Part shown: positions 45,011 to 55,005 of the stretch, piece after piece
Position numbering within the stretch: position 1 is the first letter of the stretch
How the letters are laid out: the number at the start of each line of letters is the position of its first letter
Source: Aquabacterium sp.
GTDB lineage: Bacteria > Pseudomonadota > Gammaproteobacteria > Burkholderiales > Burkholderiaceae_C
DNA length: 64,000 nucleotides
NCBI RefSeq assembly: GCF_016234775.1
Contig: NZ_JACRAH010000001.1
Location: forward strand, 1 to 64,000
Reading direction: 5' to 3'
Notes under the pieces: generated by a model
Database searches by the model: none
Told to the model about the DNA's origin: nothing
Seen by the model: only the letters and a program-made list of their open reading frames with translations
Made by a program: the position numbers and the translations under genes

Positions 45011-46927
45011 ATGTCTGCCGATCAAGCTCACGCCAAAACATTGTCAGAACAGGTTCGCATCACGCGGACCCGGCTGCTTTTTTCCCACATCCCCCTTGGC
45101 ACGACCATCGCCGTCGGGCTGGGGTGCCTGATCACCCTCCTGGTGGCCTATCTGGTCGATGGGGTGATCAGCCAGCAGGCCTGGATCTGGTTGGGCGGCC
45201 TGGTGGTCTTGTCGTCCTCGCACATCTACCGAAGCCTTCGGTATTTCCGGTCCCGAGACCGCCGCAACCCCATCTGGTTGAAGCGGGTCAAGTTGTTCAT
45301 CCTGGTGCTCAGCACCTGGTGGGGCGGCCTGCTGTGGGCCATGCCCATCCAGGGCCACGTTGACGTGCAGGCCACGCTGGTGGGCGTGCTCATCGGGCTG
45401 GCGGCCTGCGGCGCCTTCATGCTGACCGTGGATCGCAACAGCGCACGTTGCTGGCTGGTGCCCATGTTGACGTCGGTGGCCTTGTACTGCGCTGTCCAGG
45501 CTTCCGTGCTGGGCTTGTTCGGCTTCATCACCGTGACCGGCTTCATCGGCATCCTGTGGCTGGAAACCGGGCGTGCGCACCGCCGCATGGACGAATTGCT
45601 GTTCTTGCGCTTTACCAATGACCGCGTCACCTCGTCCCAGGCGGCGGCCCTGCGCGAGGCGGAAGAGCTGAACCAAGCCAAGGGGCAATTCCTGGCCACC
45701 ATGAGCCACGAGATGCGCACCCCGCTGCATGGCATCCTGGGGCTGTCGCGCCTGATTCGGGCCGAGTTGCAAAGCCAGCAAGCGCACGAGCGCATGAACC
45801 TGCTGGAGGCCTCGGGGCAGCATCTGCTGGGCGTGATCAATGACGTGCTGGACTACTCGCGCCTGCAGGCTGGGCGCATGGAGCTGTCACCGGCGGCGGT
45901 TCGCCTGCCCGAGCTGGTTCGCGAGGTGACGGCCCTGGCGGCGGTCAACGGCCTGGACAAAGGGCTGGACGTGACCATGGCCTGCGACCTGCCCGAGCAC
46001 TACTTCGTCGAGGTGGATGGTGGGCGCCTCAAGCAGATTCTCTACAACCTGCTGGGCAATGCCGTGAAGTTCACCGAGCGCGGGCAGGTGACCATGCGCG
46101 TGCGTGAGATCGCCGATGCGCAGACCGGCAAGCCGCAGGTGTGCCTGGAGGTGGAGGACACCGGCATCGGCATTCCGCCTCATGAGCTGAGTCGCGTGTT
46201 CGATGCCTTCCACCAGGTGGACGGCCGCTATGAGCGCAAGACGGCAGGCAGTGGCCTGGGGCTGAGCATCGCCCGCCAGTTGTGCCTGGCCATGGGCGGT
46301 GACCTGGCTTGCGACAGCGAGGTTGGCAAGGGCTCCGTCTTCCGTTGTGTTCTGCCCTTGAAGCGTGTATCAGCACCCGCTGTGGCCCAGGCTGCCCCTG
46401 CGGCCGTGGAGGCGCGCCAGGCCACCAGCGCAGCCCCACGTCATGTGCAGCCGGTGGAGGCGGCAACCGCGAGCGATCCCATGCACACCTCACCCCAGGC
46501 CGCCACCGTGCTGCTGGTGGAAGACAACCCCGTGAACGCCATCGTCGCCCGCACGGAGCTGGAGCAGATGGGCTTGCAGGTGGCACATGCCGAAAACGGC
46601 CAGTTGGCGCTGGACTGGCTGGCCGAGCACGAGGCGGATCTCGTGCTCATGGACTGCCACATGCCCGAGATGAACGGCTTTGATGCCACCCGTCACATCC
46701 GTGCCATCGAGTCCCAACGCGGCGATGTGCCGGTGCCCATCGTGGCACTGACGGCCAGCACGCACCAGGAAGTCCAGCAAGCCTGCCTGCAGGCCGGCAT
46801 GAACGATTGCCTGTCCAAGCCCTTCCTGCGTGGCGAACTGCTGCGCATCGTCAAGCGCCATGTGAGTGACCGCAGCCGGCGCGCCCGCCGAAGCAAGCTG
46901 GGCACGGGCCTGGTGGGTGCGACCTGA
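45011..46927 (+). CDS. Membrane-bound hybrid sensor histidine kinase (paralogue)
   Basis: 638 residues, ATG at 45011. Six N-terminal helices (about 20-190), HisKA H233 (MSHEMRTPLHG), HATPase (NLLGNAVKF, DTGIGI, GSGLGL), Ala/Pro-rich linker, receiver D548 (LMDCHMPEMNG). Same domain order and very similar motifs as the protein at 34916. The frame extends upstream only to a TTG. The two kinases bracket the DUF2236-guanidine block. Confidence 0.9.
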   Translation: MSADQAHAKTLSEQVRITRTRLLFSHIPLGTTIAVGLGCLITLLVAYLVDGVISQQAWIWLGGLVVLSSSHIYRSLRYFRSRDRRNPIWLKRVKLFILVLSTWWGGLLWAMPIQGHVDVQATLVGVLIGLAACGAFMLTVDRNSARCWLVPMLTSVALYCAVQASVLGLFGFITVTGFIGILWLETGRAHRRMDELLFLRFTNDRVTSSQAAALREAEELNQAKGQFLATMSHEMRTPLHGILGLSRLIRAELQSQQAHERMNLLEASGQHLLGVINDVLDYSRLQAGRMELSPAAVRLPELVREVTALAAVNGLDKGLDVTMACDLPEHYFVEVDGGRLKQILYNLLGNAVKFTERGQVTMRVREIADAQTGKPQVCLEVEDTGIGIPPHELSRVFDAFHQVDGRYERKTAGSGLGLSIARQLCLAMGGDLACDSEVGKGSVFRCVLPLKRVSAPAVAQAAPAAVEARQATSAAPRHVQPVEAATASDPMHTSPQAATVLLVEDNPVNAIVARTELEQMGLQVAHAENGQLALDWLAEHEADLVLMDCHMPEMNGFDATRHIRAIESQRGDVPVPIVALTASTHQEVQQACLQAGMNDCLSKPFLRGELLRIVKRHVSDRSRRARRSKLGTGLVGAT

Positions 46928-46959
46928 CGCCAAGGGGCTCAGGCGCTACGCCGCAACGC

Positions 46960-48831
46960 TCAGCGCGTCAGCGGCCTGGTGCGCTCCAGCAACCAGGCCA
47001 GGGCTTCGCCCTCCAGCAAGGGCATCAGGCGGCGGTGCACCTCGGCGTGGTAGGCATTGAGCCAGGCCAGTTCGTCGTCACGCATCAGGCTCAGGTCGAT
47101 GCAGCGCGTGTCGATCGGGCACAGCGTGAGGGTCTCGAAGGCCAGGTACTCGCCATGCTCCGGCGAACCCACAGGCGCATCGGGCACCTGCGGCACCAGG
47201 GGCACATTGAGCACCAGGTTCTCGATGCGGATGCCCCATTGCCGGGGGCGATACAGCGCGGGCTCGATGGAGGTGATCATGCCGGGCTGCATGGCCATAT
47301 TGGCATCCGGCACAGCCTTGGAGATGGACTGCGGCCCCTCGTGCACATTGAGGAAATAGCCCACGCCATGGCCCGTGCCGTGGCCGAAGTCCATGCCGTG
47401 CTCCCACATGGGCGCACGGGCCACCGCATCCAGCATGGGGCCCAGGGTGCCGCGCGGGAAGCGCATGCGCGACAAGCCCATCGTGCCTTTGAGCACCAGG
47501 GTGTAGTCGCGTTTTTGCGCAGCGCTGGGTGTGCCAATGGCCCAGGTGCGCGTGATGTCGGTCGTGCCGCCCAGGTATTGCGCGCCAGAGTCGATCAGGA
47601 GCAGGCCTTCGGCACACAGGCCTTGCGGCGTGCTGATCTGGGCGTGCGATTCGGGTGTGGCGCGGTAGTGGGGCTGGGCGCCATTGGCATTGAAGCCGGC
47701 AATCGTGGGGAAGCTCAGCGACACATAGCCTGGCTGCCTGGCGCGCTCGGCACTCAGGCGCTCGTCAATGGTCAGCTCGCTGATGTGTTCGTGGCCCAGC
47801 GCCTGCTCCAGCCAGGCGTAGAACCGGCACATGGCAGCGCCATCGCGCGCCATGGCTTCGCGAATGAAGGCCGCCTCTGCATGGGTCTTGCGTGACTTGG
47901 CCAGCGTGCTCGGGTTGATCGCCTCGATCACCTTGACGCCCTCAGGCACGGCTTCACGCAAGCCCCAGGTGATGCGCTTGGGGTCGATCAAGAGGCTGGC
48001 GTCTTTCGGCAGCGCCTGGATGGCGGGCAAGGCCTGTGCATACGGTTGGACCAGCACCCCGTCTGCCGACAGGCGCGCCTGCAAGGCTGCATCGATCTTG
48101 CCTTCACCGACAAACAGGTCGACCTTGTCATGGCTGATCAGCGCGTGGCCCAGGAAGACGGGGTTGTAGTCCACGTCTGCACCGCGCAGGTTCAGCAGCC
48201 AGGCCAGGTCGTCGAGCGTGGCGATCCAGTGGTGCGTGGCGCCTTTGTCCTTCATGGCCTGGCGCAGCGCTGCCAGCTTCTCTGATCGAGGTGTGGCGGC
48301 ATACGGCAAGGCATGCTCATACACCGGTGCGGTGGGCAGGCCCGGGCGATCAGGCCAGATGCCATCCAGCACGTCGTCCCTGGTGTGCAACTGCCACTGG
48401 CGGGCCTTCAAGGCATCGGCCAGCATCTGTGCCTGGGCCAGGCCCATGACCGTGCCATCCACGGCCAGGGTGAGGGCTTGCCCCCCCCCCGGATTCAAGT
48501 CAGGCTGCTCAACAAGCCACTGCACATAGGCCGGCACGGCCGGGCCATCCAGCTTGACCAGGTCCACGCCACTGCCGGCCAATTCGGTCTCGGCCTGCTC
48601 CCAGTAGCGGCTGTCCGTGAACACGGCGGCACGGGTGGGCGACACCAACAGCGTGCCGGACGAGCCTGTGAAGCCGCTGAACCACACGCGGCCCTGCCAG
48701 CGCTCTGGCAGGTACTCGGACAGATGGGGGTCACTGCTGGGGATCAGTGCGGCTTGCCAGCCTTGTTGGGCCAGGCGGGCGCGCAGGGCCTGCAGTCGTG
48801 CGGCGATGGGGCTGGGTGCGGGAGCATTCAC
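46960..48831 (-). CDS. Aminopeptidase P family metallopeptidase (M24B)
   Basis: 623 residues if the GTG at 48831 is used; an ATG at 48879 is an alternative and neither has a clear ribosome site. Two creatinase-like N-terminal domains, then the pita-bread fold with metal ligands in LLIDSGAQYLGGTTDITRT (two Asp), GTGHGVGYF (His), ITSIEPAL (Glu) and IRIENLVL (Glu). Removes N-terminal residues next to proline. A run of ten C at 48481-48490 (G on the coding strand) falls in the NPGGGQ codons and could slip. Confidence 0.9.
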   Translation of the reverse strand: MNAPAPSPIAARLQALRARLAQQGWQAALIPSSDPHLSEYLPERWQGRVWFSGFTGSSGTLLVSPTRAAVFTDSRYWEQAETELAGSGVDLVKLDGPAVPAYVQWLVEQPDLNPGGGQALTLAVDGTVMGLAQAQMLADALKARQWQLHTRDDVLDGIWPDRPGLPTAPVYEHALPYAATPRSEKLAALRQAMKDKGATHHWIATLDDLAWLLNLRGADVDYNPVFLGHALISHDKVDLFVGEGKIDAALQARLSADGVLVQPYAQALPAIQALPKDASLLIDPKRITWGLREAVPEGVKVIEAINPSTLAKSRKTHAEAAFIREAMARDGAAMCRFYAWLEQALGHEHISELTIDERLSAERARQPGYVSLSFPTIAGFNANGAQPHYRATPESHAQISTPQGLCAEGLLLIDSGAQYLGGTTDITRTWAIGTPSAAQKRDYTLVLKGTMGLSRMRFPRGTLGPMLDAVARAPMWEHGMDFGHGTGHGVGYFLNVHEGPQSISKAVPDANMAMQPGMITSIEPALYRPRQWGIRIENLVLNVPLVPQVPDAPVGSPEHGEYLAFETLTLCPIDTRCIDLSLMRDDELAWLNAYHAEVHRRLMPLLEGEALAWLLERTRPLTR

Positions 48832-48965
48832 GGGGTGGGGCCGCGCCGGGGTGCGCGCATGTAAAACACAGGCCCCCATGTTGCCACGAGCCGCCCGGCC
48901 ATGGGCTGGCCGGGGAGAAGCGGTGGCAGGTGTCTGACACCTGGCCACCAGGCCAGCGCGCCTGT

Positions 48966-50489
48966 TCAGCGCGCCGGTGAAGGCTGTGCGCCGGCGGGGC
49001 CAGGTGCGCCAGATGGTGCCGACGTGACCACTGGCGTGGCTGCAGTCACGCTGACCGGCGGCACGGGCGGCGGTGCCACACGCACCAGCATCGCGTTGGG
49101 CTCCAGCGCGTGTGGGTCGGGGAACACGCGTGCATGGCGCTGCGAGGTGAAATAGGCCCAGGCCCAGTCCATCATCACCACGGTGCGGTTGCGGAAGCCA
49201 ATCAGGAAGTACACGTGCACGAACAGCCAGAACAGCCAGGCCGAGAAGCCACTGAACTTGATCTGCTTGTTGATAAAGGGGATGTCCAGCATGGCCACGG
49301 CAGCGCGCTTGCCGATGGTGGCCATCGAGCCGTAATCGAAGTAGCGGAAGGACTGAGGCTCCAGCCCCTTCATGCGCCGCATGATGTTGAACGCCGCCTT
49401 GCGGCCCATCTGCTTGGCGCCCGGACTCACGCCGGGAACAGGCGTCGGGTGCTTGGGATCCAGGTAGCTCTTGGCCGAGGCCAGGTCGCCCACCACATAG
49501 ATATTGCTGTGCCCGGGGATCGTCAGGTCAGGCTGCACGATGACGCGGCCGGCGCGATCGAGCTGGCAACCCGTGCTCTTGGCCAGGGCGCGGCCCAGCG
49601 GCGAGGCCGCCACACCCGCTGCCCAGACCACCGTGCGGCTGGGCAGGAAGTGCGAGGTGGCCTTGGTGCTGCCGTCGGCCTGGGTTTCGTGGATGTCGTA
49701 GTGGATGCCGAAGGCCGTGATGTTGGTGACCTTGGCGCCAGTCAGCACCTCGGCGCCCAGCATCTCCAGCTGCTCCTTGGCGCGCTTGGACAGGTCTTCC
49801 GTGAAGGTGCCCAGCACACGGGGCGCGCCTTCCAGCAAGATGATGCGGGCCATGCGCGAATCAATGCGGCGGAACTCGGTGCTCAGCGTCTGCTGGGCGA
49901 TCTCGGCCATGGTGCCGGCCATTTCCACGCCAGTCGGGCCTGCGCCCACCACGGCAAAGGTCAGCCAGGGTTCGCGCTTGGCAGGGTCGGTTTCCCGTTC
50001 GGCCTGCTCGAAGGCCGTGAGCACGCGGCGGCGGATGGTGAAGGCATCCCCCAGCGTCTTGAGGCCCGGGGCGTATTTCGCCCAGTCGTCGCGGCCAAAG
50101 TAGCTGTGGGTCGCGCCAGCGGCCAGAATCAGGTGGTCATAATGGATGTGTTCGCCGCCATCCAGCACGATGCAGTCCGATGCCGTGTCGATGGAGGTGA
50201 CCTCGCCCATCAGCACCGTCAGGTTGCCGCGCGCAATCTGCTTGCGCAGGATGTGCCGAATCGGGCCGGCGATCGCCGGTGCCGGCAAACCTGCTGTGGC
50301 CACCTGGTAGAGCAGGGGCTGGAACAGATGGTGGTTCGTCCGGTCGATGACCACGATCTCGACGTCGGCGCTGGACAATGCCTTGGCCGCCTCCAGGCCG
50401 CCAAAACCACAGCCGATGATCACGACACGGGGTTTTTGCTGCGCAGTGGTTGATCCGGTACCAGAAAACGACGAGGTAGATAGGGTCAT
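48966..50489 (-). CDS. ndh: Type II NADH dehydrogenase (NDH-2)
   Basis: 507 residues. Two Rossmann motifs, VIIGCGFGGLEAA for FAD and VVGAGPTGVEMAG for NADH, plus VYVVGDLASA and VWAAGVAASP. The C-terminal region has a hydrophobic segment (FSAWLFWLFVHVYFLIGF), which anchors the enzyme to the membrane, and ends in a Pro/Ala/Val-rich tail of about 45 residues. Non-proton-pumping electron entry into the quinone pool. ATG at 50489; the frame extends three codons to a TTG. Confidence 0.93.
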   Translation of the reverse strand: MTLSTSSFSGTGSTTAQQKPRVVIIGCGFGGLEAAKALSSADVEIVVIDRTNHHLFQPLLYQVATAGLPAPAIAGPIRHILRKQIARGNLTVLMGEVTSIDTASDCIVLDGGEHIHYDHLILAAGATHSYFGRDDWAKYAPGLKTLGDAFTIRRRVLTAFEQAERETDPAKREPWLTFAVVGAGPTGVEMAGTMAEIAQQTLSTEFRRIDSRMARIILLEGAPRVLGTFTEDLSKRAKEQLEMLGAEVLTGAKVTNITAFGIHYDIHETQADGSTKATSHFLPSRTVVWAAGVAASPLGRALAKSTGCQLDRAGRVIVQPDLTIPGHSNIYVVGDLASAKSYLDPKHPTPVPGVSPGAKQMGRKAAFNIMRRMKGLEPQSFRYFDYGSMATIGKRAAVAMLDIPFINKQIKFSGFSAWLFWLFVHVYFLIGFRNRTVVMMDWAWAYFTSQRHARVFPDPHALEPNAMLVRVAPPPVPPVSVTAATPVVTSAPSGAPGPAGAQPSPAR

Positions 50490-50558
50490 GCGCGACAAGA
50501 GGGAAGGTGGGACGAACAGGCGCCGGGCAGCTTCCGCCCCAGCGTCCTAAAGAACTAG

Positions 50559-50570
50559 GTATTTATACCA
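50559..50570 (-). promoter_or_regulatory. Extended -10 promoter candidate of ndh
   Basis: Minus strand reads TGGTATAAATACC: an extended -10 (TGG-TATAAA) that is also the palindrome GGTAT-TT-ATACC. No good -35 stands upstream. It lies about 73 bases before the ndh start. Confidence 0.4.
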
Positions 50571-50635
50571 GTAACCCACTGTTCCATGTGGCTTTGCACC
50601 TCACTGGTGCGCCCCTTGATTGCGGGGAAATTGCA

Positions 50636-52558
50636 TCAAATCGCCCCTTGGCGCAGCGCTTGGCCGTCCTCGGCATCCGAGGTGATGGGCGCTTTCGACA
50701 TGACGAAACCGGCCTTGCCCGCATGCTTGGCGGCGTACATCGCGGCGTCAGCGCGCTGGCACAAGGCCTCGCCCGTCTCGCCGGACTGCATGATGGCCGC
50801 GCCAATGCTGGGGCTGACCACCACGGCATCGCCGTCCATGTCATGGGGCACCGACAGGCGCTCGACGATGCGCTGGCAAATGCGCACCATTTCACCCGGG
50901 TTGCCCGCGCCCTCCAGGATCACGGTGAACTCGTCGCCCGCCAGGCGGCACACACAATCGGTCAGCCTCACACAGGTCAGCAGGCGTTTGGCCACCTCGG
51001 CCAGCAGCTTGTCGCCGGCCGCATGGCCGTAGCGGTCGTTGACGCCCTTGAACCCGTCCAGGTCCACGTACAGCACTCCCAGCGTCTGCGGATTGCGGCG
51101 TGCACGGGCCAGGGCCTGGCCAAGGCGCTCGCCAAAGGCGCGGCGGTTGGGCAGGCCGGTCAGGCTGTCGTGGCGCGCTTGCTCGGCCAACTCGCGCTGG
51201 TGCGCCTTGAGCACCGAGATGTCACTGAACACCCGGATGTGCTGGGTGATCTTCTGCAGGTCATTGCGCAGGGTGCTCACGCTCAACCAGGTGTCAAGCT
51301 GGCGCCCGTCCTGGCAGACCTGATGGCTTTCGCCTGACCAGCGCTGGCTGCCACGCAGTGCTTGTGCCACACCCGGCAGATGCGACTCGCGCAGCGGGGG
51401 CATGCCCAGCAACTCGGCGCTGCGCCCGATGACTTCGGCCGGTGTCATGCCCGTCAAATTGAGGAAGGCCGGGTTGACCATCACGATGCGGTCCACGGCG
51501 TCGCTCACCACGATCGCATCACCGGTCTCGTCGATCACGCGCGAGGCCAGCTTGAGCTGCTCCGCGGCCTCTCGCTGAGCGGTCACGTCGTGGGCAATGG
51601 ACAGGATGTGGTCGACTTCACCGTCCACGCCATACACCGGCGCCTTGATCAGGTCCACGATGCGTTCGCCCAGGGGTGTGCGGTACACCAGATTGGGAAA
51701 ATGGTGGATGCGCGGGTCACGCAGCACCGCCAGATCCTGCTCGTCGCCGCGGCGGGTGATCTCTGGCGGCAACAGCCCGTTGGCCTTGCGGCCCAGCACC
51801 TTGTCGGCCGGCAACTGCATGATCTCGGCGGAGGCCTTGTTCCACACCACATATTCACCGGCGCTGCTTGGGCGGGTGCTGCGCGCAAAGACGGCCATGG
51901 GCAGGCAGTCCACCAGGGTGCGGTAGAACGCCTCCCGCTCGCGGGCCACGTTCATGGCCTGGTGCGCCTCGGTGGTGTCGCGCGACACCAGGGCCACACC
52001 GCCATCGATCGGGATGATCTGGTGATGCAGCCAGCGCGTTGCCCGTTGATCGCCCGGGCGCACATAGGCGTGCTCTTCGATCTGGGGGAGCCCTGACTCG
52101 ATGGCCGCGTTCACGCGGTGCAGGAAGCCATGCTGCAGCTGCGATGGCAGCACATCCACCAGCATCTGGCCCTGAAGTGGCGCCGCATCGGCACTCAACA
52201 AGGCATGGGCTTGCTGATTGGACTGGGCAATCTGGTAACCCATGAAGCGGCCAAGCGGGTCCCGTCTGGGTTGCAGCATCACGATGCCGACCTCGCAGCC
52301 TGTCGCCACGGCCTGCCAGAGCCTTTCGGTCTGCAAGGTTTTCTGCAGCGACTTGTGCATGCGCCTGTGGCTGAGCCACATGGTCAGGCCCGCCGCGCTG
52401 GCGATCAGTGCACCCGGCCATTGGGCAGAAGAATGTGGCGAGGACGACAACGCAATACCGAGGGCCAGGCCGGCGGTGGACAGCAACTGGGCTGCGACCG
52501 AGGGGCGACGGTGAGTGGTGGGCGTCCCCATGATCATCGAATGGATGAGTGAAGACAT
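50636..52558 (-). CDS. PAS-domain diguanylate cyclase-like protein
   Basis: 640 residues from the ATG at 52558. Two N-terminal hydrophobic stretches (about 20-60), three PAS-type modules (about 85-200, 215-335, 340-455), and a C-terminal GGDEF domain (about 470-640) with HDSLTGLPNRRAF and DLDGFKGVNDRYGH. The signature is RLAGDEF (near residue 540), i.e. AGDEF in place of GGDEF, a variant that is often still active. No EAL domain. Likely makes cyclic di-GMP in response to a PAS-sensed signal. Confidence 0.9.
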   Translation of the reverse strand: MSSLIHSMIMGTPTTHRRPSVAAQLLSTAGLALGIALSSSPHSSAQWPGALIASAAGLTMWLSHRRMHKSLQKTLQTERLWQAVATGCEVGIVMLQPRRDPLGRFMGYQIAQSNQQAHALLSADAAPLQGQMLVDVLPSQLQHGFLHRVNAAIESGLPQIEEHAYVRPGDQRATRWLHHQIIPIDGGVALVSRDTTEAHQAMNVAREREAFYRTLVDCLPMAVFARSTRPSSAGEYVVWNKASAEIMQLPADKVLGRKANGLLPPEITRRGDEQDLAVLRDPRIHHFPNLVYRTPLGERIVDLIKAPVYGVDGEVDHILSIAHDVTAQREAAEQLKLASRVIDETGDAIVVSDAVDRIVMVNPAFLNLTGMTPAEVIGRSAELLGMPPLRESHLPGVAQALRGSQRWSGESHQVCQDGRQLDTWLSVSTLRNDLQKITQHIRVFSDISVLKAHQRELAEQARHDSLTGLPNRRAFGERLGQALARARRNPQTLGVLYVDLDGFKGVNDRYGHAAGDKLLAEVAKRLLTCVRLTDCVCRLAGDEFTVILEGAGNPGEMVRICQRIVERLSVPHDMDGDAVVVSPSIGAAIMQSGETGEALCQRADAAMYAAKHAGKAGFVMSKAPITSDAEDGQALRQGAI

Positions 52559-52737
52559 GGACACCCCGACTGCAAATAAATAACAGCTTCCCGGTTTTCG
52601 GACGATCTGTGCGCAGCTTGAGGGGGTGTTTTCCGATACGTGGGATGCCCAGCCTGCGTTAAGCTGCCCGCACTGCATCAACGACACCGTGTGTTGAGAG
52701 GGCTGCCGGCGCACTGGGTGGCCACATCATCCGTTCC

Positions 52738-54411
52738 ATGCCGACCATTTCCGAGCACGACGCACTACCTGCAGGCACCCGACTTGGCGAGTTCGAGATC
52801 CAGAAAATCCTGGGTATCGGCGGCTTTGGCATGGTCTATCTGGCGATGGACCACGCCTTGCAGCGCCTGGTGGCCATCAAGGAATACATGCCCGCCGCAC
52901 TGGCCGGGCGTGGGCCTGACAACGACGTCATCGTGCGTTCGGCCTCCGGCGCCGAGACCTTCAACCTGGGCTTGCGCTCGTTCATCAACGAAGCGCGCCT
53001 GCTGGCCCGCTTCGATCACCCCTCGCTGGTGAAGGTCTACCGCTTCTGGGAAGCGCACGGCACGGCCTATATGGTGATGCCGTACTACCAGGGCCAGACG
53101 CTGCTGCAGGTGCGCCGCGCCATGAGCGGCCCGCCCGACGAGGCCTGGTTGCGCCGCCTCATCATGCCTTTGCTGGGGGCTCTGGAGTGCCTGCACAAGG
53201 AAAACGTCTTCCACCGCGACATCGCGCCCGACAACATCCTCTTGCTGGACGACGAGAGCGGCCCGGCCAAGGGGCGTCCGGTCTTGCTGGATCTGGGCGC
53301 CGCCCGCAAAGTCATTGGCGACCATTCGCAGACGCTGACGGCCATCGTCAAGCCCAGTTTCGCGCCCATCGAGCAGTACGCTGAAACGGTCCAGATCCGC
53401 CAGGGCCCCTGGACGGACCTGTACGCGCTGGCAGCGGTGGTGCATTTCTGCATCACGGGCCGCCCACCCATGCCGGCGACCGCGCGCTCGGTGCATGACG
53501 ATCTGCCCACCTTGAGGCAAATGAGCTCGGGTCTGGCCAGCGGTTTCGACTGCCACCTCAGCGAGTCTTTTGCCAACGCCATTGACCAGGCGCTGGCTGT
53601 TCGCCCACAGGATCGCCCGGAATCCATCGCAGCCTGGCGTGAAGCCTTGTCTGGCATCGTCAGCGCACCGGCGGATGCCCGCGCGCAACAGCATCCGCAC
53701 AGCCACCCTCAAACGGTGCTCGTGCGCCAGGAGGGCCATGAAACCTCGCCCGGGCACAAAGCCATCGAGGCGCAGGCCTATATGACGACGATCCCGGCCG
53801 CAGGCAAGCTGCATGCGCCGCCAAGCTGGCCACCTGCACCGCAAGGCGGTGACCCCTTGCCTGTCACCATGCCCCTGTCGCCGGCGCTACACCGTGATGA
53901 GGCGCATCGGGCTGTGGCTGCCGGCTCCCCTGGTGGTGTGCGTCATGGCTTGAAATGGGCTTTTGCGGCGCTCGTGCTGCTGGGCGTGATCGCCGTCTGG
54001 TGGTTGCAGCGCACAAGCCATCAGGCCCGACCACAAGCGGTGTCAGCGCAGGCCACCCAACGTGTGGGCACTCAAAAAGCAGCGTTGACACCCGAGTCAA
54101 GAAAGGCCGATCGGCAAGATGCGGGCTCGCGCACGGATGCCCGCAAGCCGTCGGGCGACGCGGTTGCGGCCGGCGCCAGCGAAGCCAGGACGCGTCGCCA
54201 GGCCCCTCAGGAGGCCGTTGCTTTGCGCAAGGACGATGACCGGGATGTGGATGCGGGTGATGCTTTGAGCCCCCGCAAGGCTTGCGCGGGCAAGTCATTC
54301 ATCATGCTGGCCATCTGCATGAAGCGCCACTGCGCCAGGCCTGATTACACGGCTCACCCCGAGTGCGAGCGCATGCGGCAGCAGGAAGCGGCTCAGCGCA
54401 CCAACTACTGA
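52738..54411 (+). CDS. Membrane-anchored Ser/Thr protein kinase
   Basis: 557 residues. Kinase domain (about 15-300): Gly-rich loop GIGGFG (26-31), ATP lysine K48 (VAIKEY), catalytic HRD with D161 (HRDIAPDN), and D185-L-G in place of DFG. After a linker, one transmembrane helix at about 403-421, then a charged Ala/Arg/Asp-rich stretch and a Cys-containing C-terminus (KACAGKSFIMLAICMKRHC). That end would lie outside the membrane and could be a disulfide-linked sensor. Substrate unknown. Confidence 0.9.
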   Translation: MPTISEHDALPAGTRLGEFEIQKILGIGGFGMVYLAMDHALQRLVAIKEYMPAALAGRGPDNDVIVRSASGAETFNLGLRSFINEARLLARFDHPSLVKVYRFWEAHGTAYMVMPYYQGQTLLQVRRAMSGPPDEAWLRRLIMPLLGALECLHKENVFHRDIAPDNILLLDDESGPAKGRPVLLDLGAARKVIGDHSQTLTAIVKPSFAPIEQYAETVQIRQGPWTDLYALAAVVHFCITGRPPMPATARSVHDDLPTLRQMSSGLASGFDCHLSESFANAIDQALAVRPQDRPESIAAWREALSGIVSAPADARAQQHPHSHPQTVLVRQEGHETSPGHKAIEAQAYMTTIPAAGKLHAPPSWPPAPQGGDPLPVTMPLSPALHRDEAHRAVAAGSPGGVRHGLKWAFAALVLLGVIAVWWLQRTSHQARPQAVSAQATQRVGTQKAALTPESRKADRQDAGSRTDARKPSGDAVAAGASEARTRRQAPQEAVALRKDDDRDVDAGDALSPRKACAGKSFIMLAICMKRHCARPDYTAHPECERMRQQEAAQRTNY

Positions 54412-54418
54412 TACCAGC

Positions 54419-54952
54419 TCAGGCGGCAGCCCGGCCGTCGTTCTGGCGCAAGGCCAGCCAGGTTTGTTGCAGTAGGCGCGCATCGGCACTGGCCCGGTGG
54501 CGCACCAGGCCCGTGCTCAAGGCCACACGGCGCTTCACGTCATGCCAGCGTGCGGCATCGCTGTCAGTCAGCAGGCTGCGCAGGCTTTCGAGCTTGAAGC
54601 TGGGGCTGCGGTCGGCGGCTTCGTAAAGGCGGTTGAGCCAGGTGTAGTCGTGCGCCCAGGCATCCGTGTAGACCACCATGCCATGCAGGCGCTCATTGAG
54701 CACGTCAACGATTTCCAGCGGGCTGCGGCCGCGTTGCTGCAACTGATCGCGCGTGATGTTGTGAACGGCCGCGGCATTGGGGTCCCAGTGCTGCCAGTCA
54801 TCCAATGGTTTGACCAGGCTGCACCATGCCTGACCACAGGGTTGTACAAACCCGACCTCGATGGGATAGCTGCCCAGGCCAAAGCCTGACGCTTCTATGT
54901 CCAATATGGCGGGTGGGGAAACGGCCGAAGCCTGGCTGTTCGAGACCGACAT
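54419..54952 (-). CDS. DEDDh 3'-5' exonuclease-like protein
   Basis: 177 residues from the ATG at 54952. RNase T/DnaQ-like pattern: DIEASGFG (Asp, Glu) at the N-terminus, VHNITRDQL, AHDYTWLN and HRASADARLL (His, Asp) at the C-terminus. Shorter than DnaQ and without its clamp-binding tail, so probably a nuclease of small or unknown substrates. Convergent with the kinase, seven bases apart. Confidence 0.82.
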   Translation of the reverse strand: MSVSNSQASAVSPPAILDIEASGFGLGSYPIEVGFVQPCGQAWCSLVKPLDDWQHWDPNAAAVHNITRDQLQQRGRSPLEIVDVLNERLHGMVVYTDAWAHDYTWLNRLYEAADRSPSFKLESLRSLLTDSDAARWHDVKRRVALSTGLVRHRASADARLLQQTWLALRQNDGRAAA

Positions 54953-55005
54953 CTGTTGCCCTGATTTCTGACGTGGTGCATTTCGCCAGTGAGTGTCGCA
55001 CTTCG

